From the NCBI RefSeq assembly GCF_003721595.1, contig NZ_RJJR01000011.1, positions 153,001 through 217,000 of the forward strand: DNA of 64,000 bases, read 5' to 3'. Every line of letters begins with the position of its first letter. Within the stretch, counting starts at the first letter, position 1. This document shows, in pieces, positions 1 to 9,138 of the stretch. Under the pieces are notes generated by a model, which made no database searches, was not told where the DNA came from, and saw only the letters and a list, made by a program, of their open reading frames with translations. This DNA is from Hanamia caeni (lineage in GTDB: Bacteria > Bacteroidota > Bacteroidia > Chitinophagales > Chitinophagaceae). The translations under genes were made by a program, and so were the position numbers.

Positions 1-1394
1 TCTGATTGCAATAATTGTAGCATTTCTTTTTTATCCGATACGTGATACACCTTTCCATATTTTGAATTGCTGGCCACGAAAGGCATACCCGGTTTTCGCG
101 ACATGACCCAGTAAACAGGTTTTGGGAAAAAAGCCAGCCAGTGACCACCAAAAAATTCATTGGGTTCTTCACCGGGCAACAGCAAAAATTTTTTATCCGA
201 TAATCTTTTGCATTGGGTAAACAAAGCATGTAATTCGTTCAAACGTGTGCTGTCAGGGCCTTTGGGATGAGCTGTATAATGAAACTCTGCAAGATGCACA
301 ATGTTGACGCCCATATCTTTAAACACCTTTACAAAATTTGGATGTGCAGGAACTGGCTTACCGGCAAGCACCACCTGCATTATAAATTCATTGTGAAAAT
401 GACTGCTCATGGTTTTATATCCCGGCAACGGAACATACCTATCCTCATGCGTAAATCGCTTCACTTCGTTTAACGCAACAGCCGCTTTCTCTGTGCTTAA
501 TAAAACAAAAAAGTTCATCCGCTGTTGCGTTCCCGGAGGCGCATTAAACCATGGAACAAAACGGTTATCCCCTTCCAGCTTTTGGCGGATGCCGATGCCA
601 AACCCATCAATCATTTTCCGATAGTGATTCCCATACCAGGTAAATTTTAAATTAAACGCTTCATCAAGCGGATAAAAATATTGATGCGGCGCAGGAAAAA
701 CAGCCAGGCTTCCCTCATTGCTTTCACCAATAACTGTTCTGTATTTTACTTCAAGATTTCTTGGGGTATCGTCTTCTTTCGGCAACACATATTGCATTTC
801 TTTTTTTATATCGCTCCATGCAATGGTGTTCCAAATTTCATTTCTATTAATTAGTCCGGCGTCATATAATATCGCCGTAGAATCAACCTCAGTAGACATT
901 ACAGCCGCTATATTGAACAGAGGGCTCCCATTGTATAAAGTAATTTCCAGTGCGCCACTGAACGTTGCAGCGTACATTTTTGAAATGCGAATGATTGTAT
1001 GTGCACCTTCAGTTCTGACATTGACGCTGTCCTTTTTAAATTGTACAACATACGATTGATGCGGCTTCAACGGCACTTTATCAAAAAAAATATTCCATCC
1101 ATTTTGAGAAACCAAATCTCTTTTTCCAATCGTTAGAATAAAGGCGGGATCAACGCCTGACATGATTTCTTTGTTATTTAACTGAATGCTTTTGAAAAGG
1201 GGGTTGTTATTTGAAAGATCCAATATTAATTTTCCTGATTCATTTTCTCCTGCAGGCCAGGCGGCGGTGAGCATGTTATCTTCTACAACAATTTTCGCTT
1301 TACCATTTTTATTGTAGTCCTTTAAATTTATCCAGGTTTGTGCCTTACTGAATACACTTAAAAAAATAAAAACGATAAAGAGTAAATATTTCAT
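1..1394 (-). CDS. Unrecognised secreted protein, 3' end beyond the window
   Basis: An uninterrupted frame runs from an ATG at 1394 to the left edge, about 464 codons without a stop, so the C-terminus is missing. Residues 1-19 form a signal peptide (charged MK, hydrophobic core, cleavage after SKAQ). The next 300 residues look like a beta-rich domain with no motif I can name. Around residues 360-430 there are segments such as NIVHLAEFHYT and LLPGEEPNEFFGGHW, with several His and Glu residues. These faintly recall metal-binding PHP-type hydrolases, but that is a guess. The gene lies 124 bp downstream of the GH43 gene in the same orientation as the rest of the PUL, so it is probably the distal gene of that locus and a secreted partner in glycan use. 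The function is unknown. Confidence 0.75.
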   Translation of the reverse strand, partial: MKYLLFIVFIFLSVFSKAQTWINLKDYNKNGKAKIVVEDNMLTAAWPAGENESGKLILDLSNNNPLFKSIQLNNKEIMSGVDPAFILTIGKRDLVSQNGWNIFFDKVPLKPHQSYVVQFKKDSVNVRTEGAHTIIRISKMYAATFSGALEITLYNGSPLFNIAAVMSTEVDSTAILYDAGLINRNEIWNTIAWSDIKKEMQYVLPKEDDTPRNLEVKYRTVIGESNEGSLAVFPAPHQYFYPLDEAFNLKFTWYGNHYRKMIDGFGIGIRQKLEGDNRFVPWFNAPPGTQQRMNFFVLLSTEKAAVALNEVKRFTHEDRYVPLPGYKTMSSHFHNEFIMQVVLAGKPVPAHPNFVKVFKDMGVNIVHLAEFHYTAHPKGPDSTRLNELHALFTQCKRLSDKKFLLLPGEEPNEFFGGHWLAFFPKPVYWVMSRKPGMPFVASNSKYGKVYHVSDKKEMLQLLQS

Positions 1395-1518
1395 GTTGTA
1401 TAAAATTTAATCAATACTTACCGCCCAATTCATCAGTTGTGTGAATTCGTTGTATTAAGTTTTCAAGATAAAAAACCTTAATTATTTGCCGGTTTACTGC
1501 ATTTTAAAATTTATGCAG

Positions 1519-3504
1519 CTAATATTTCTTCTCCACCACCGGCCATCCGTTTATATATTTCACCGGCTGGATACACATTACACGCCTCACATATTTATCT
1601 TTCGCTTCTTTGCGGGCGAAGGCCGCTTCATTGGGCCAGATGGCATGGTAAGCTATCCACAAATTACCTTTTACATCTTTTACAATTGAATTGTGGCCGG
1701 GTGCAAACCAGTCTGAATCTTTTGCAAGAATAACACTGTTGCCGGCGCCGTCATATTTTCCAGGAGTTTCAAAAGGACCAAAGGGATTGTCAGCCCTGGC
1801 TATCATTACCGCGTAGTTAGCCCTATCGCCACAGCAGTTATCCCCGGAATAATACAGGTAATATTTTCCCTCATTATAATCTACCCAGGCTCCCTCTATT
1901 AATTTTTCATAGTCTTTATTTTTATCCGGAAACAAAATTGCTTTTGCTTCACTTCCATTTTTAAAGCTTTTCCAATCCTCGTTTAATTCCTGCACACGAA
2001 TGGGAGCAAAGTCAGATCCCCAATACAAAATTTTTTTCCCGCTTTTTGGATCTATCATTACCATCGGATCTATATTGGAAAAATCTTTTCCTTTAAGAAA
2101 AGGAGCGCCCATATCCACGAAAGGTCCCTGCGGCGTTTTTGAAAAGGCAACACCAATGCACATATTCAAACTGGTGTCTTTGTTTTTCGCCGAAAAAAAC
2201 ATTACATATTGCTGTGATGCGGTATCAAATAATACATCCGGCGCCCAAAAATTATAACTCGCCCACGAAGGTTTTTCGGGTAGCGCATCACCAAGGTATT
2301 TCCAATGAAACAAATCTTTTGATGAAGCTACCTGTACATGATTTGTGTTGCCTTCTGATCTCCCCTGGGTGGCATACGCATAATAAGTGCCATCTACATT
2401 AATAACCGTAGGATCAGGAAAATTCATATTCAACACAGGATTTTCTTTTAAGGAAGCCACGTCGTCCATACCTGATGGAACATTTAAGTGAAATCCTTCT
2501 GCAACAGGCTCCCCGAAATCAGGAGTGCCGTCTTCCTTCCATGTAAATTTTTGCGCACGCGGCGAGCGGTGGCTGCCGCAACCCTGTCCTGGCTCGCTAT
2601 TCGCATGATACAAAATGTAATCTTCCGTTCCATCCGGCGATTTAAAAAATGAATTATGCCCCGTGGCGTACACATGGTTTTCCGGCGATTGCTTGAAGAC
2701 AGGTTGCGCTGATTTTTTCCATGAAGAAGCGTTTAATAAATTTTCGTGTACGCCTGCCGTTAGCATGCCCAGCGCGTAATAGTCTGTCCAGCAGCCACTG
2801 GCCGAATAAGTCAAAAATATTTTATCACCGTGCTTCAATATTTCGGGGCCTTCATTAACGTTTACATGAGGCACATCATTCGGATTGTTCAAATCTCCGT
2901 GCGTTTCCCAGGATAATGTAGGGGCGGAAATCAATGTACGCTTGCCTTCTACGGTCCAAGGGTTTTTTAATTGCGCAATAAAAATATCCTGTTCGCCATT
3001 TTCATTTCCCTGCCAGCCGCTCCATATCACAAACATCTTCCCGTTATTTTCAAATACACTCGCGTCAATAGCCCATTTATTTTCCGGAAGATTTAACTGT
3101 CCTTTCATCTTCCATGTTCCTTCTAGCGGGTCCCTGGATGTGTTCTCTATCACATACATCCTGTGATCAAAATTATTTCCGCTGTCGGCAGCAAAATAAG
3201 CATACCATTTGCCCTGCAAAAAATGAATTTCGGGTGCCCATATTTGTTTGGAATAAGAGCCGGATGCCGGCGGAGTCCAAACTATTTTCCTTTCTGCTGA
3301 TTTTAGGTCTACAATATTTTTTGTTTTCCATAAAGTGATATTATGGCCGGTCGTATTTGTGTAATAATAGTAACCATCCTTGTAAGTTACCCACGGATCA
3401 GCGCCGGATGGAAGCAACGGGTTAGTATATGTTTTTTGTGCGTAAGTGTTGAAAACAGTAAACGAACAAAAAATGAAGAAAATAATTTTAGTGATATTTC
3501 TCAT
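1519..3504 (-). CDS. Tandem GH43-GH43 secreted glycosidase
   Basis: A 661-residue secreted protein (signal peptide ending NTYAQ, about residue 23) with two consecutive five-bladed GH43 propellers. Each keeps the family triad. Domain 1 has the base Asp in GADPWV (D36), the pKa-modulating Asp in AIDASVF (D147) and the acid Glu in NEGPEI (E218). Domain 2 has D364 (FPDPTV), D479 (NIDPMV) and E537 (LIEGAWV). GH43 enzymes are mostly alpha-L-arabinofuranosidases, beta-xylosidases or exo-galactanases that act with inversion. The two domains differ in sequence, so they may cut different linkages of one branched glycan. The ATG at 3504 is the only start giving a proper signal peptide. The next upstream gene, GH76, ends 31 bp away, consistent with an operon. 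The exact subfamilies cannot be assigned from the sequence alone. Confidence 0.9.
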   Translation of the reverse strand: MRNITKIIFFIFCSFTVFNTYAQKTYTNPLLPSGADPWVTYKDGYYYYTNTTGHNITLWKTKNIVDLKSAERKIVWTPPASGSYSKQIWAPEIHFLQGKWYAYFAADSGNNFDHRMYVIENTSRDPLEGTWKMKGQLNLPENKWAIDASVFENNGKMFVIWSGWQGNENGEQDIFIAQLKNPWTVEGKRTLISAPTLSWETHGDLNNPNDVPHVNVNEGPEILKHGDKIFLTYSASGCWTDYYALGMLTAGVHENLLNASSWKKSAQPVFKQSPENHVYATGHNSFFKSPDGTEDYILYHANSEPGQGCGSHRSPRAQKFTWKEDGTPDFGEPVAEGFHLNVPSGMDDVASLKENPVLNMNFPDPTVINVDGTYYAYATQGRSEGNTNHVQVASSKDLFHWKYLGDALPEKPSWASYNFWAPDVLFDTASQQYVMFFSAKNKDTSLNMCIGVAFSKTPQGPFVDMGAPFLKGKDFSNIDPMVMIDPKSGKKILYWGSDFAPIRVQELNEDWKSFKNGSEAKAILFPDKNKDYEKLIEGAWVDYNEGKYYLYYSGDNCCGDRANYAVMIARADNPFGPFETPGKYDGAGNSVILAKDSDWFAPGHNSIVKDVKGNLWIAYHAIWPNEAAFARKEAKDKYVRRVMCIQPVKYINGWPVVEKKY

Positions 3505-3535
3505 ACATAAAATTTCAATAGCAAAAACATTTGCT

Positions 3536-4627
3536 TCAAATGTTCAGTTGACCCAGCCTTGCATAAATTTCAATCATTGCTGCCTGGTCTATTAATGCTT
3601 TGCGTTTCCCGGGTTTGCCAATCAATCCGTTTTTATCTCTTTCCTCATTCCATACGCTATCCGCATATTTTATAAAAAAATTAATGTGATCACGGTTTTT
3701 ATCTACATGATACAAAGCAATTTCCCCGCGGAGCAAAACTGCGTTAAACCAATAATTTGCAGGCAACTTATCATTCTTATAAAAATAATTTTTTGCTGAT
3801 GAGGCAATCTGCCCGGCCTCTTTTAAATATTTTTTATTTCCTGTGATTTGATACAAAAGAACATTAGATTGAAGCATCGTGCCTGCATTGTAGGTATATA
3901 TCGCAGAATCAATCTTTAAGGACGGAATTTGCAGATTATCATAATAAAGGCCCGAAGAAGACCGCAGATATTTGTTTACCCAATGATATAAAATAAGCGC
4001 TGTATCTATATAGCTTTTTTGGTGTGTGATTTTGTAAAGCTCAATTGCAATGATTATTCCCGGGCCATTAGAGCAGGTATTTTTTGAATTCTTTTTATCT
4101 TCTCTCCAATACAAGCCTCCTCCCGAAAAAGTATCAAAGCCTGTCATCATGAAATGATAAATCTCTTTACCGATATCCAAATATTTTTTTTGTTTTGTGC
4201 GGTTATAGGCATCGAGGCAGGCAATTCCAATCCACTGATTGTCGTCATAAAACCGGGAATCTTTTTTTTCCTCACTGACATAAGCCTGGTATCCGGCTGC
4301 AGGTGGGATGGTGCTGTGATATTGTTGAATGGCTTTCAATATCGGGCTCATAAAATCACCGGAATTATGGACAGCCTCTTCTTCATTAGCCGCCTGTATC
4401 AACGCGCAGAGCGGCCATAAATATGAATATTTGTTTTCCCCGGTTCGTAGTTGATTGGTTTCATAATACAGAGAATTTCCAGCATCATAAAAATATTTAT
4501 AAACAAGCTTGTTAAGTGAATCCGCTCTTTCCCTAAAAATATTTGCAGACTGTGCAGGTAAAAAATTAAAAGAAAATGCCAGTGCGGAGGTTAGCAAAGT
4601 GTTCTTAATAATTTGAATGAATTGCAA
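3536..4627 (-). CDS. GH76-like secreted glycosidase
   Basis: A 363-residue protein with a signal peptide ending near FLPAQS (about residue 27) and an (alpha/alpha)6-barrel pattern of repeated Trp/Tyr-rich helices. The motif RFYDDNQW contains the adjacent Asp pair (D128-D129) that serves as nucleophile and acid/base in GH76 alpha-1,6-mannanases. Other GH76-like segments are TGFDTFSGGGLYWRED, CSNGPGIIIAI and YTYNAGTMLQ. Family members are endo-acting retaining enzymes on alpha-1,6-mannan. This substrate is unexpected beside arabinan and galactan enzymes, so the true target may differ. The only start compatible with the signal peptide is TTG at 4627, since a stop lies two codons upstream and the next in-frame ATG is about residue 93. 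It sits between the GH43 gene and a small secreted protein with gaps near 30 bp. Confidence 0.78.
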   Translation of the reverse strand: MQFIQIIKNTLLTSALAFSFNFLPAQSANIFRERADSLNKLVYKYFYDAGNSLYYETNQLRTGENKYSYLWPLCALIQAANEEEAVHNSGDFMSPILKAIQQYHSTIPPAAGYQAYVSEEKKDSRFYDDNQWIGIACLDAYNRTKQKKYLDIGKEIYHFMMTGFDTFSGGGLYWREDKKNSKNTCSNGPGIIIAIELYKITHQKSYIDTALILYHWVNKYLRSSSGLYYDNLQIPSLKIDSAIYTYNAGTMLQSNVLLYQITGNKKYLKEAGQIASSAKNYFYKNDKLPANYWFNAVLLRGEIALYHVDKNRDHINFFIKYADSVWNEERDKNGLIGKPGKRKALIDQAAMIEIYARLGQLNI

Positions 4628-4654
4628 AATCTTCTATTTTTATTTTTAGCTGAT

Positions 4655-5302
4655 TTATTGTTCCAATTGGCTTACAAGCTTTGCAACATCTTCACGATTT
4701 GAAAAATCAGTTTTATTGATTTTTACAATTTTTTTAATGGCATCTGCTTTGTCCGGGAAAATTTTTGCCAGTCTTTTTTCACTTCCGGCTTTTTCAAGTT
4801 CACCATCCACTAAAATGTAAAATTCGTGTTTGGGAATAACGTTATAACCGTCGGGCAATTTCAAATTGTATGCACTGCCATCCCGTAATAATGACTGGTA
4901 GGATGTTGCCGCTGAAGTAGTGGTAGTGCCACCATAACCGGTAGAAACTCCCGGTTCGCTTACCGAAGCCGTTGACTCATATAGTAAGGGTTTATTGCCA
5001 CCAGCCAACACTTCATAAAATTTATTATTGAGAGGAATAAATTTTCTGCCAGCGATATAAACTGTATCTACATTTTCAGGTGCTGCGATAGCAGCAAATT
5101 TTCCATTCTGCTCAAATACCATTTCATTGGTGATGATATTATAGTTTAAATTCTGTTCGTAGGTTTTGCCTGTTTTCATTTTTACAGTTCCGGGCTGAAA
5201 CGAATCAAAAATGTACTGCACGAGCTTGACGGCGTTTGAATTAGTTTGCGCAAGGCAACTTCCTGCAAAAAAGAGGCAAGCAATCAAAAAGTACTTTTTC
5301 AT
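4655..5302 (-). CDS. Small secreted protein of unknown function
   Basis: A 215-residue protein with an N-terminal signal peptide (core FLIACLFFAG, then a Cys in GSCLAQ). The Cys could be a lipobox or the region could be a type I cleavage site after LAQ. The body opens with a segment resembling beta-strand repeats (GKTYEQNLNYNIITNEMVFEQNGK). A Gly/Thr/Ser-rich linker follows around residues 120-135, then a Lys-rich helical end. The middle reads like a small beta-sandwich or envelope-associated fold often seen as a hypothetical protein in Bacteroidota. I do not recognise a named family. It lies between the DUF4965 protein (61 bp) and GH76 (27 bp) on the same strand, so it is probably co-transcribed with the PUL enzymes. 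Confidence 0.7.
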   Translation of the reverse strand: MKKYFLIACLFFAGSCLAQTNSNAVKLVQYIFDSFQPGTVKMKTGKTYEQNLNYNIITNEMVFEQNGKFAAIAAPENVDTVYIAGRKFIPLNNKFYEVLAGGNKPLLYESTASVSEPGVSTGYGGTTTTSAATSYQSLLRDGSAYNLKLPDGYNVIPKHEFYILVDGELEKAGSEKRLAKIFPDKADAIKKIVKINKTDFSNREDVAKLVSQLEQ

Positions 5303-5363
5303 ACATTTCTTTTTAAATTCATAACAATCTTAAATACTCACTTCTCTCACTCTCCCACGTCTC

Positions 5364-7811
5364 TCACTCATTGATTTTCCAATTTAGCAACTTCATATAA
5401 TACCCGCCCACTACGCTTCTTGCCTGGAAACCTACTTGTCTTCCATCAATAGTTTCGTGCCAATCACTTAGGGGAACACGTGTAGGCGTCTCCGTTACAT
5501 ACTTGTATAATGGATCAATGAAGGCTTCGAAATCTTTTTGATTATCGGTCATCGTGGCTGTCCACATAATCCAATCGCTTTTTGTGTAAGTCTTGCGGCT
5601 GTCGAGTGGCAAGCCAAATTTATTTTGTTTGGTGAGGTAATATTTTATCTCCTTTTCATACACTTCTTTTGGAAATAAATTCAAGTCCAAAACTTTATCC
5701 CAAACCATATTGTATTTCTGGCTCCAGGTGTCTCCTTTATCAAATGTCAGCGCAAAATGATCGCCCACATCATCATAGCTAATCCATCGCTTTGCCATGT
5801 TCTTTGCTGTGTCTGTATATCTTTTCTGAACATCAGTCATACCAAGCATTCCAGCCATCATTCCATAAGCGCCGATAGCTTCAATAGCTTTTACAGAAAG
5901 ATTTGCATTGCGCGCCAGGTGGCCGGCAAAATCATCGGTGCATAATTGGTTAACCGGATCAAATCCTTCCTTTACCAAATAATTTGTCCAGGTGGTTAAT
6001 GTCTGCCAATGCTTTTTTGCATAATCAGCATTGCCATTTACTTTGGCAATTGCAGCCGCAGCAATTACCATATTTCCTGATTCTTCCACAGGCATCCCTT
6101 CGCCATAAGTCTGGCCGTTGGCAATCGGGTAAGTTCCCAAATCGTGCGCCGCAAAAGGATGCTTCCATTGGCCACTTTCGCTATAATAAAAAATTCCGTT
6201 CATCATTCCTTTCAAGAGTTCCGGATTGTAGCACAAGTATAGTGGCGAAGATGGATAAGTTATATCTACCGTATTGATGGAACCATTGCTGAAATTTTCT
6301 TTTGATAAAAATAAAATTTCTCCTTTCGGACTTTCTAATAATTTATGCGCAGCAATGCTTTGACGATAAGCAATGATGCTGATATCTGCATATGTTTTTC
6401 CACCAGCGGCTACCAGGTCATTATATACTTTTTTATTCCAGTCATCGCATTGCATCATTACATTTTTATAATTTTTGGCTGCAAGCGATAATTGCTTCTC
6501 TATCGTCTGTTTTCCATCTCGGTTCCACCAGGGCCGAAGATTCTGGTGAAAAAATTGAACAGAATAAATATCATCATAACCCAGCATAAAATATTTTTCT
6601 TTTGCCACAGACCCTACTTTTCCAAGATTAATTACCGAGTTTAAAAATAAAGATCTTCCTTCCGTCGCTGTGCTGCTTTGCTGTTGATTGACAAAAGATG
6701 CAATGGATTGAGGCGAAGTAGTAATATACGTCGCAGCCTTCTCATCTTGTGGCGTAGCAAGGTACATGTAGCCCCAATCTATGCGAAGGTCATCTCCTTT
6801 TTTTTGCAAAATTGGCTGCGCTTTGGTGCCTGCTTTTAAAATCGTAAGGCCGTCACCAGAATATTTTTTTGTAATCACTTCCTGAGAAGGCACATTCACT
6901 GCAATATTAGTTGAGGCTCCAAAATACAATTGCACCTCATGTTTTTTTTCATCGTTCGATTTTACAGCATAAGTAATGTAGGAAACGGGCCTTGCAAGCA
7001 GATCAAGATCTTTTAATAACAACGGAGAAGTGAAAGTAAGTGTGGCATCTACCGGTCCGCAGGTAAAATCGTAAACTGTTTGCGTGGCAGTGATGGTAAC
7101 ATTTTTTTGTTCGGCGGGGAGAATATTTTTATCCACTTTGGATTTTGGCTCGCTCACGATGCCGGCATCCAGATAGGCCCCGCCAGCGGTGTTGGCAACA
7201 TGAATGGATAATACATTTTTTCCTTTTATTAAATCGGATTTGTCTAAAGGCAAATATTCAAACTTATGTATCCAACCTTTTTTTTCAAAAATATTTTTTC
7301 CGTTCAAAAACACTTCAACGTTATCATCATGCCTTAGCTTAAGATAAAGTTTGTTGAAATCGATATTGTTAATCATGAAAACTCTCCTCATCCAAAGGTC
7401 TTTTGATTTCCATGCGGTGCCACCGTCAGCCATATTATCCGAGAAAGGCGCCTTTCCGGATTTCCATGATTCATCATTGAACGAAAGATTTTCCCATCCG
7501 GTTGCGGGCCGAGTCTCTGTAAACTTTGCATTGTAAGCCTGGTCGTCGCTGGCAGGCAATACGTTTTCGAATGTTTTACTTTCACTTCCCAAAACACGAT
7601 AAATTTTTCCATCCACTTTTATCATTCCTATCATGCTCTGATCGGCCCCTGTCCAATGTTTGGTTGCGGCAGTGTTGAGTGTATCAGTCATTGACCAGAT
7701 GGAAAAATAAGAATCGTGTGTTATCAAAGGATAAGCAGGCGCTTTGTGCATTTGCGCAAAAGAAGAAGCACATGTAAAAAATAAACTGAATAAAAGAGAA
7801 ATAAATTTCAT
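5364..7811 (-). CDS. DUF4964/DUF5127/DUF4965 glutaminase-like secreted protein with embedded jelly roll
   Basis: An 815-residue secreted protein (signal peptide ending SSFAQ). It opens with the DUF4964 pattern PAYPLITHDSYFSIWS. About residues 95-215 then form a galactose-binding-like jelly roll (ENLSFNDESWKSGKAPF, WMRRVF, LKLRHDDNVEVFLNG) as found in GH2 and GH35 proteins. DUF5127-like beta domains and a large helical barrel (DUF4965/DUF1793) fill the C-terminal half, with IVAYRQS-type helices, HDLGTYPIANGQTYGEGMPVEE and WNMVWD-like Trp-rich segments. The family is often annotated as glutaminase because of fungal GtaA, but in Bacteroidota PULs it behaves as an (alpha/alpha)-barrel enzyme of unproven activity. 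It lies inside the enzyme cluster on the same strand. The family call is firm; the activity is open. Confidence 0.85.
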   Translation of the reverse strand: MKFISLLFSLFFTCASSFAQMHKAPAYPLITHDSYFSIWSMTDTLNTAATKHWTGADQSMIGMIKVDGKIYRVLGSESKTFENVLPASDDQAYNAKFTETRPATGWENLSFNDESWKSGKAPFSDNMADGGTAWKSKDLWMRRVFMINNIDFNKLYLKLRHDDNVEVFLNGKNIFEKKGWIHKFEYLPLDKSDLIKGKNVLSIHVANTAGGAYLDAGIVSEPKSKVDKNILPAEQKNVTITATQTVYDFTCGPVDATLTFTSPLLLKDLDLLARPVSYITYAVKSNDEKKHEVQLYFGASTNIAVNVPSQEVITKKYSGDGLTILKAGTKAQPILQKKGDDLRIDWGYMYLATPQDEKAATYITTSPQSIASFVNQQQSSTATEGRSLFLNSVINLGKVGSVAKEKYFMLGYDDIYSVQFFHQNLRPWWNRDGKQTIEKQLSLAAKNYKNVMMQCDDWNKKVYNDLVAAGGKTYADISIIAYRQSIAAHKLLESPKGEILFLSKENFSNGSINTVDITYPSSPLYLCYNPELLKGMMNGIFYYSESGQWKHPFAAHDLGTYPIANGQTYGEGMPVEESGNMVIAAAAIAKVNGNADYAKKHWQTLTTWTNYLVKEGFDPVNQLCTDDFAGHLARNANLSVKAIEAIGAYGMMAGMLGMTDVQKRYTDTAKNMAKRWISYDDVGDHFALTFDKGDTWSQKYNMVWDKVLDLNLFPKEVYEKEIKYYLTKQNKFGLPLDSRKTYTKSDWIMWTATMTDNQKDFEAFIDPLYKYVTETPTRVPLSDWHETIDGRQVGFQARSVVGGYYMKLLNWKINE

Positions 7812-7958
7812 TATTTGGATTGATTTGTTCTATTGTTTGATTGTTCTATTGTTTTATTGTTTTTAAATTATATCACACCAATATATAAATGAAAAGATTC
7901 TGTTCAACAAGATCTGAAATAAAAAATCATTCTATTTGTTTGTTTGCTATCAAAAGCC

Positions 7959-9023
7959 TCACTTCGCTCCTGTTAATGATTTTATCAGTTTAATTTCCTC
8001 TTCACTGTAAGGCATTCCATCTTTCCTGAATATATCATGGAACCACACTTTTGGTTCATCGCCGTTGGGCATTGGCGTATCCCATGCATAAATCGTATTT
8101 GTTTTGCCAGCAACCAATCCCCAATTGATGGCGCCCACGTTCTCTTTTTTAAGTAACGGCATGATAGTTGAAAATAAACTGCCTCGTGTTCTTGCCATAT
8201 ATTCTGTACAAATTAATGGCCTGCCGTACGGCTTTAATGAATCAATCACCTTTGCATGTTCCAACTCTTTGCCATAATTGTGGTAAGTAATGACGTCTGA
8301 ATTCGCTAGCTGATAAGTATTCAGTTCCTTTAGTTCCGGATTCCAAAGTCCTGCAGACAAAGGTTGATCAGGATTAACTTCTCTTGCCCATGAAAAAATT
8401 TTTTCTAAAAGCGGAAGGCTTTTATACCCGTTTGAAGAATTGCCGGGTTCATTAAAAAGGTCCCAGAGAATAATCCGGTTATCGTGTTTGAAAGTGGTAA
8501 GAATATCTTTTACATATTTTTCCAATGTATCACCCAATAAAGGTTCTTTGTGATACAAAGAGCCGGGATCCCTCACCCATCCTGAATTATGAATGCCAGT
8601 TTTTGGCGCAGGTTGTTTTCCGGCATGATAGCTATCATTCCAGCAATCGTCAAAAAAAACAAAGATAGTTCCGATGTGATGCCTATCTGCAATGGAAAGA
8701 TATTTCTTCATCCTGTTCTTAAATCCTTCCTGATCCTCCTGCCAGGCTACATGATGCAAAAAAACACGCATTGCATTAAAGCCGATTGATTGCGCATAAC
8801 CTAATTCCCGGTCAATTGTTTTTGGGTCGAAAGTGGCTGCCTGCCACATTTCCAACTGGTTGATAGCCGTGCTTGGAATAAAATTACTTCCGCGCAGCCA
8901 TCCCTCTTTTGCATACCAGGCATTGGCCTTTTCTTTGCTCCAAACGGCTCTTTCTTTTTGCGCATATGTATCACCGTTAGTAAGGAGAATGATCGAGAGA
9001 ATGACGATTAAGAATTTCTTCAT
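7959..9023 (-). CDS. GH5-like clan GH-A glycoside hydrolase
   Basis: A 354-residue secreted TIM-barrel enzyme (signal peptide to about residue 21, TYAQ). The clan GH-A signature is complete: acid/base Glu in LWDLFNEPGN (E192) and nucleophile Glu in LICTEYMAR (E274), with the usual 80-residue separation. The N-terminal motif GWLRGSNFIPSTAINQLEMW and FNAMRVFLHH mark a group often labelled 1,4-beta-xylanase or cellulase-family hydrolase. No ancillary module is present. Start: ATG at 9023, immediately preceded by a heptanucleotide tandem repeat in the leader. It is flanked by the DUF4965 gene (147 bp downstream) and GH127 (about 115 bp upstream), all on the minus strand. The substrate is not determinable; retaining endo- or exo-hydrolysis of a beta-linked plant glycan is likely. 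Confidence 0.85.
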   Translation of the reverse strand: MKKFLIVILSIILLTNGDTYAQKERAVWSKEKANAWYAKEGWLRGSNFIPSTAINQLEMWQAATFDPKTIDRELGYAQSIGFNAMRVFLHHVAWQEDQEGFKNRMKKYLSIADRHHIGTIFVFFDDCWNDSYHAGKQPAPKTGIHNSGWVRDPGSLYHKEPLLGDTLEKYVKDILTTFKHDNRIILWDLFNEPGNSSNGYKSLPLLEKIFSWAREVNPDQPLSAGLWNPELKELNTYQLANSDVITYHNYGKELEHAKVIDSLKPYGRPLICTEYMARTRGSLFSTIMPLLKKENVGAINWGLVAGKTNTIYAWDTPMPNGDEPKVWFHDIFRKDGMPYSEEEIKLIKSLTGAK

Positions 9024-9024
9024 T

Positions 9025-9059
9025 AGTTATGAGTTATGAGTTATGAGTTATGAGTTATT
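9025..9059. repeat. Heptanucleotide tandem repeat at a start codon
   Basis: The unit AGTTATG occurs four times head to tail (9025, 9032, 9039, 9046), followed by a fifth copy differing in its last base. On the minus strand it reads as CATAACT repeats ending one base before the ATG of the GH5-like gene at 9023. It therefore fills the whole space where a ribosome-binding site would sit. Unit number could change leader length by seven bases. Confidence 0.95.
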
Positions 9060-9138
9060 AATTATTGCGTAGTAATTATTGCATTATTTTATTATTAAAT
9101 TATTTTAAAATTATCCTATCTCTCATGCTCTCACTCTC

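Noticed and set aside
267..1059. Three plus-strand frames of 68-113 codons near the left edge
   Set aside because: They oppose the long uninterrupted minus-strand gene running off the edge, which has a signal peptide and proper codon use.
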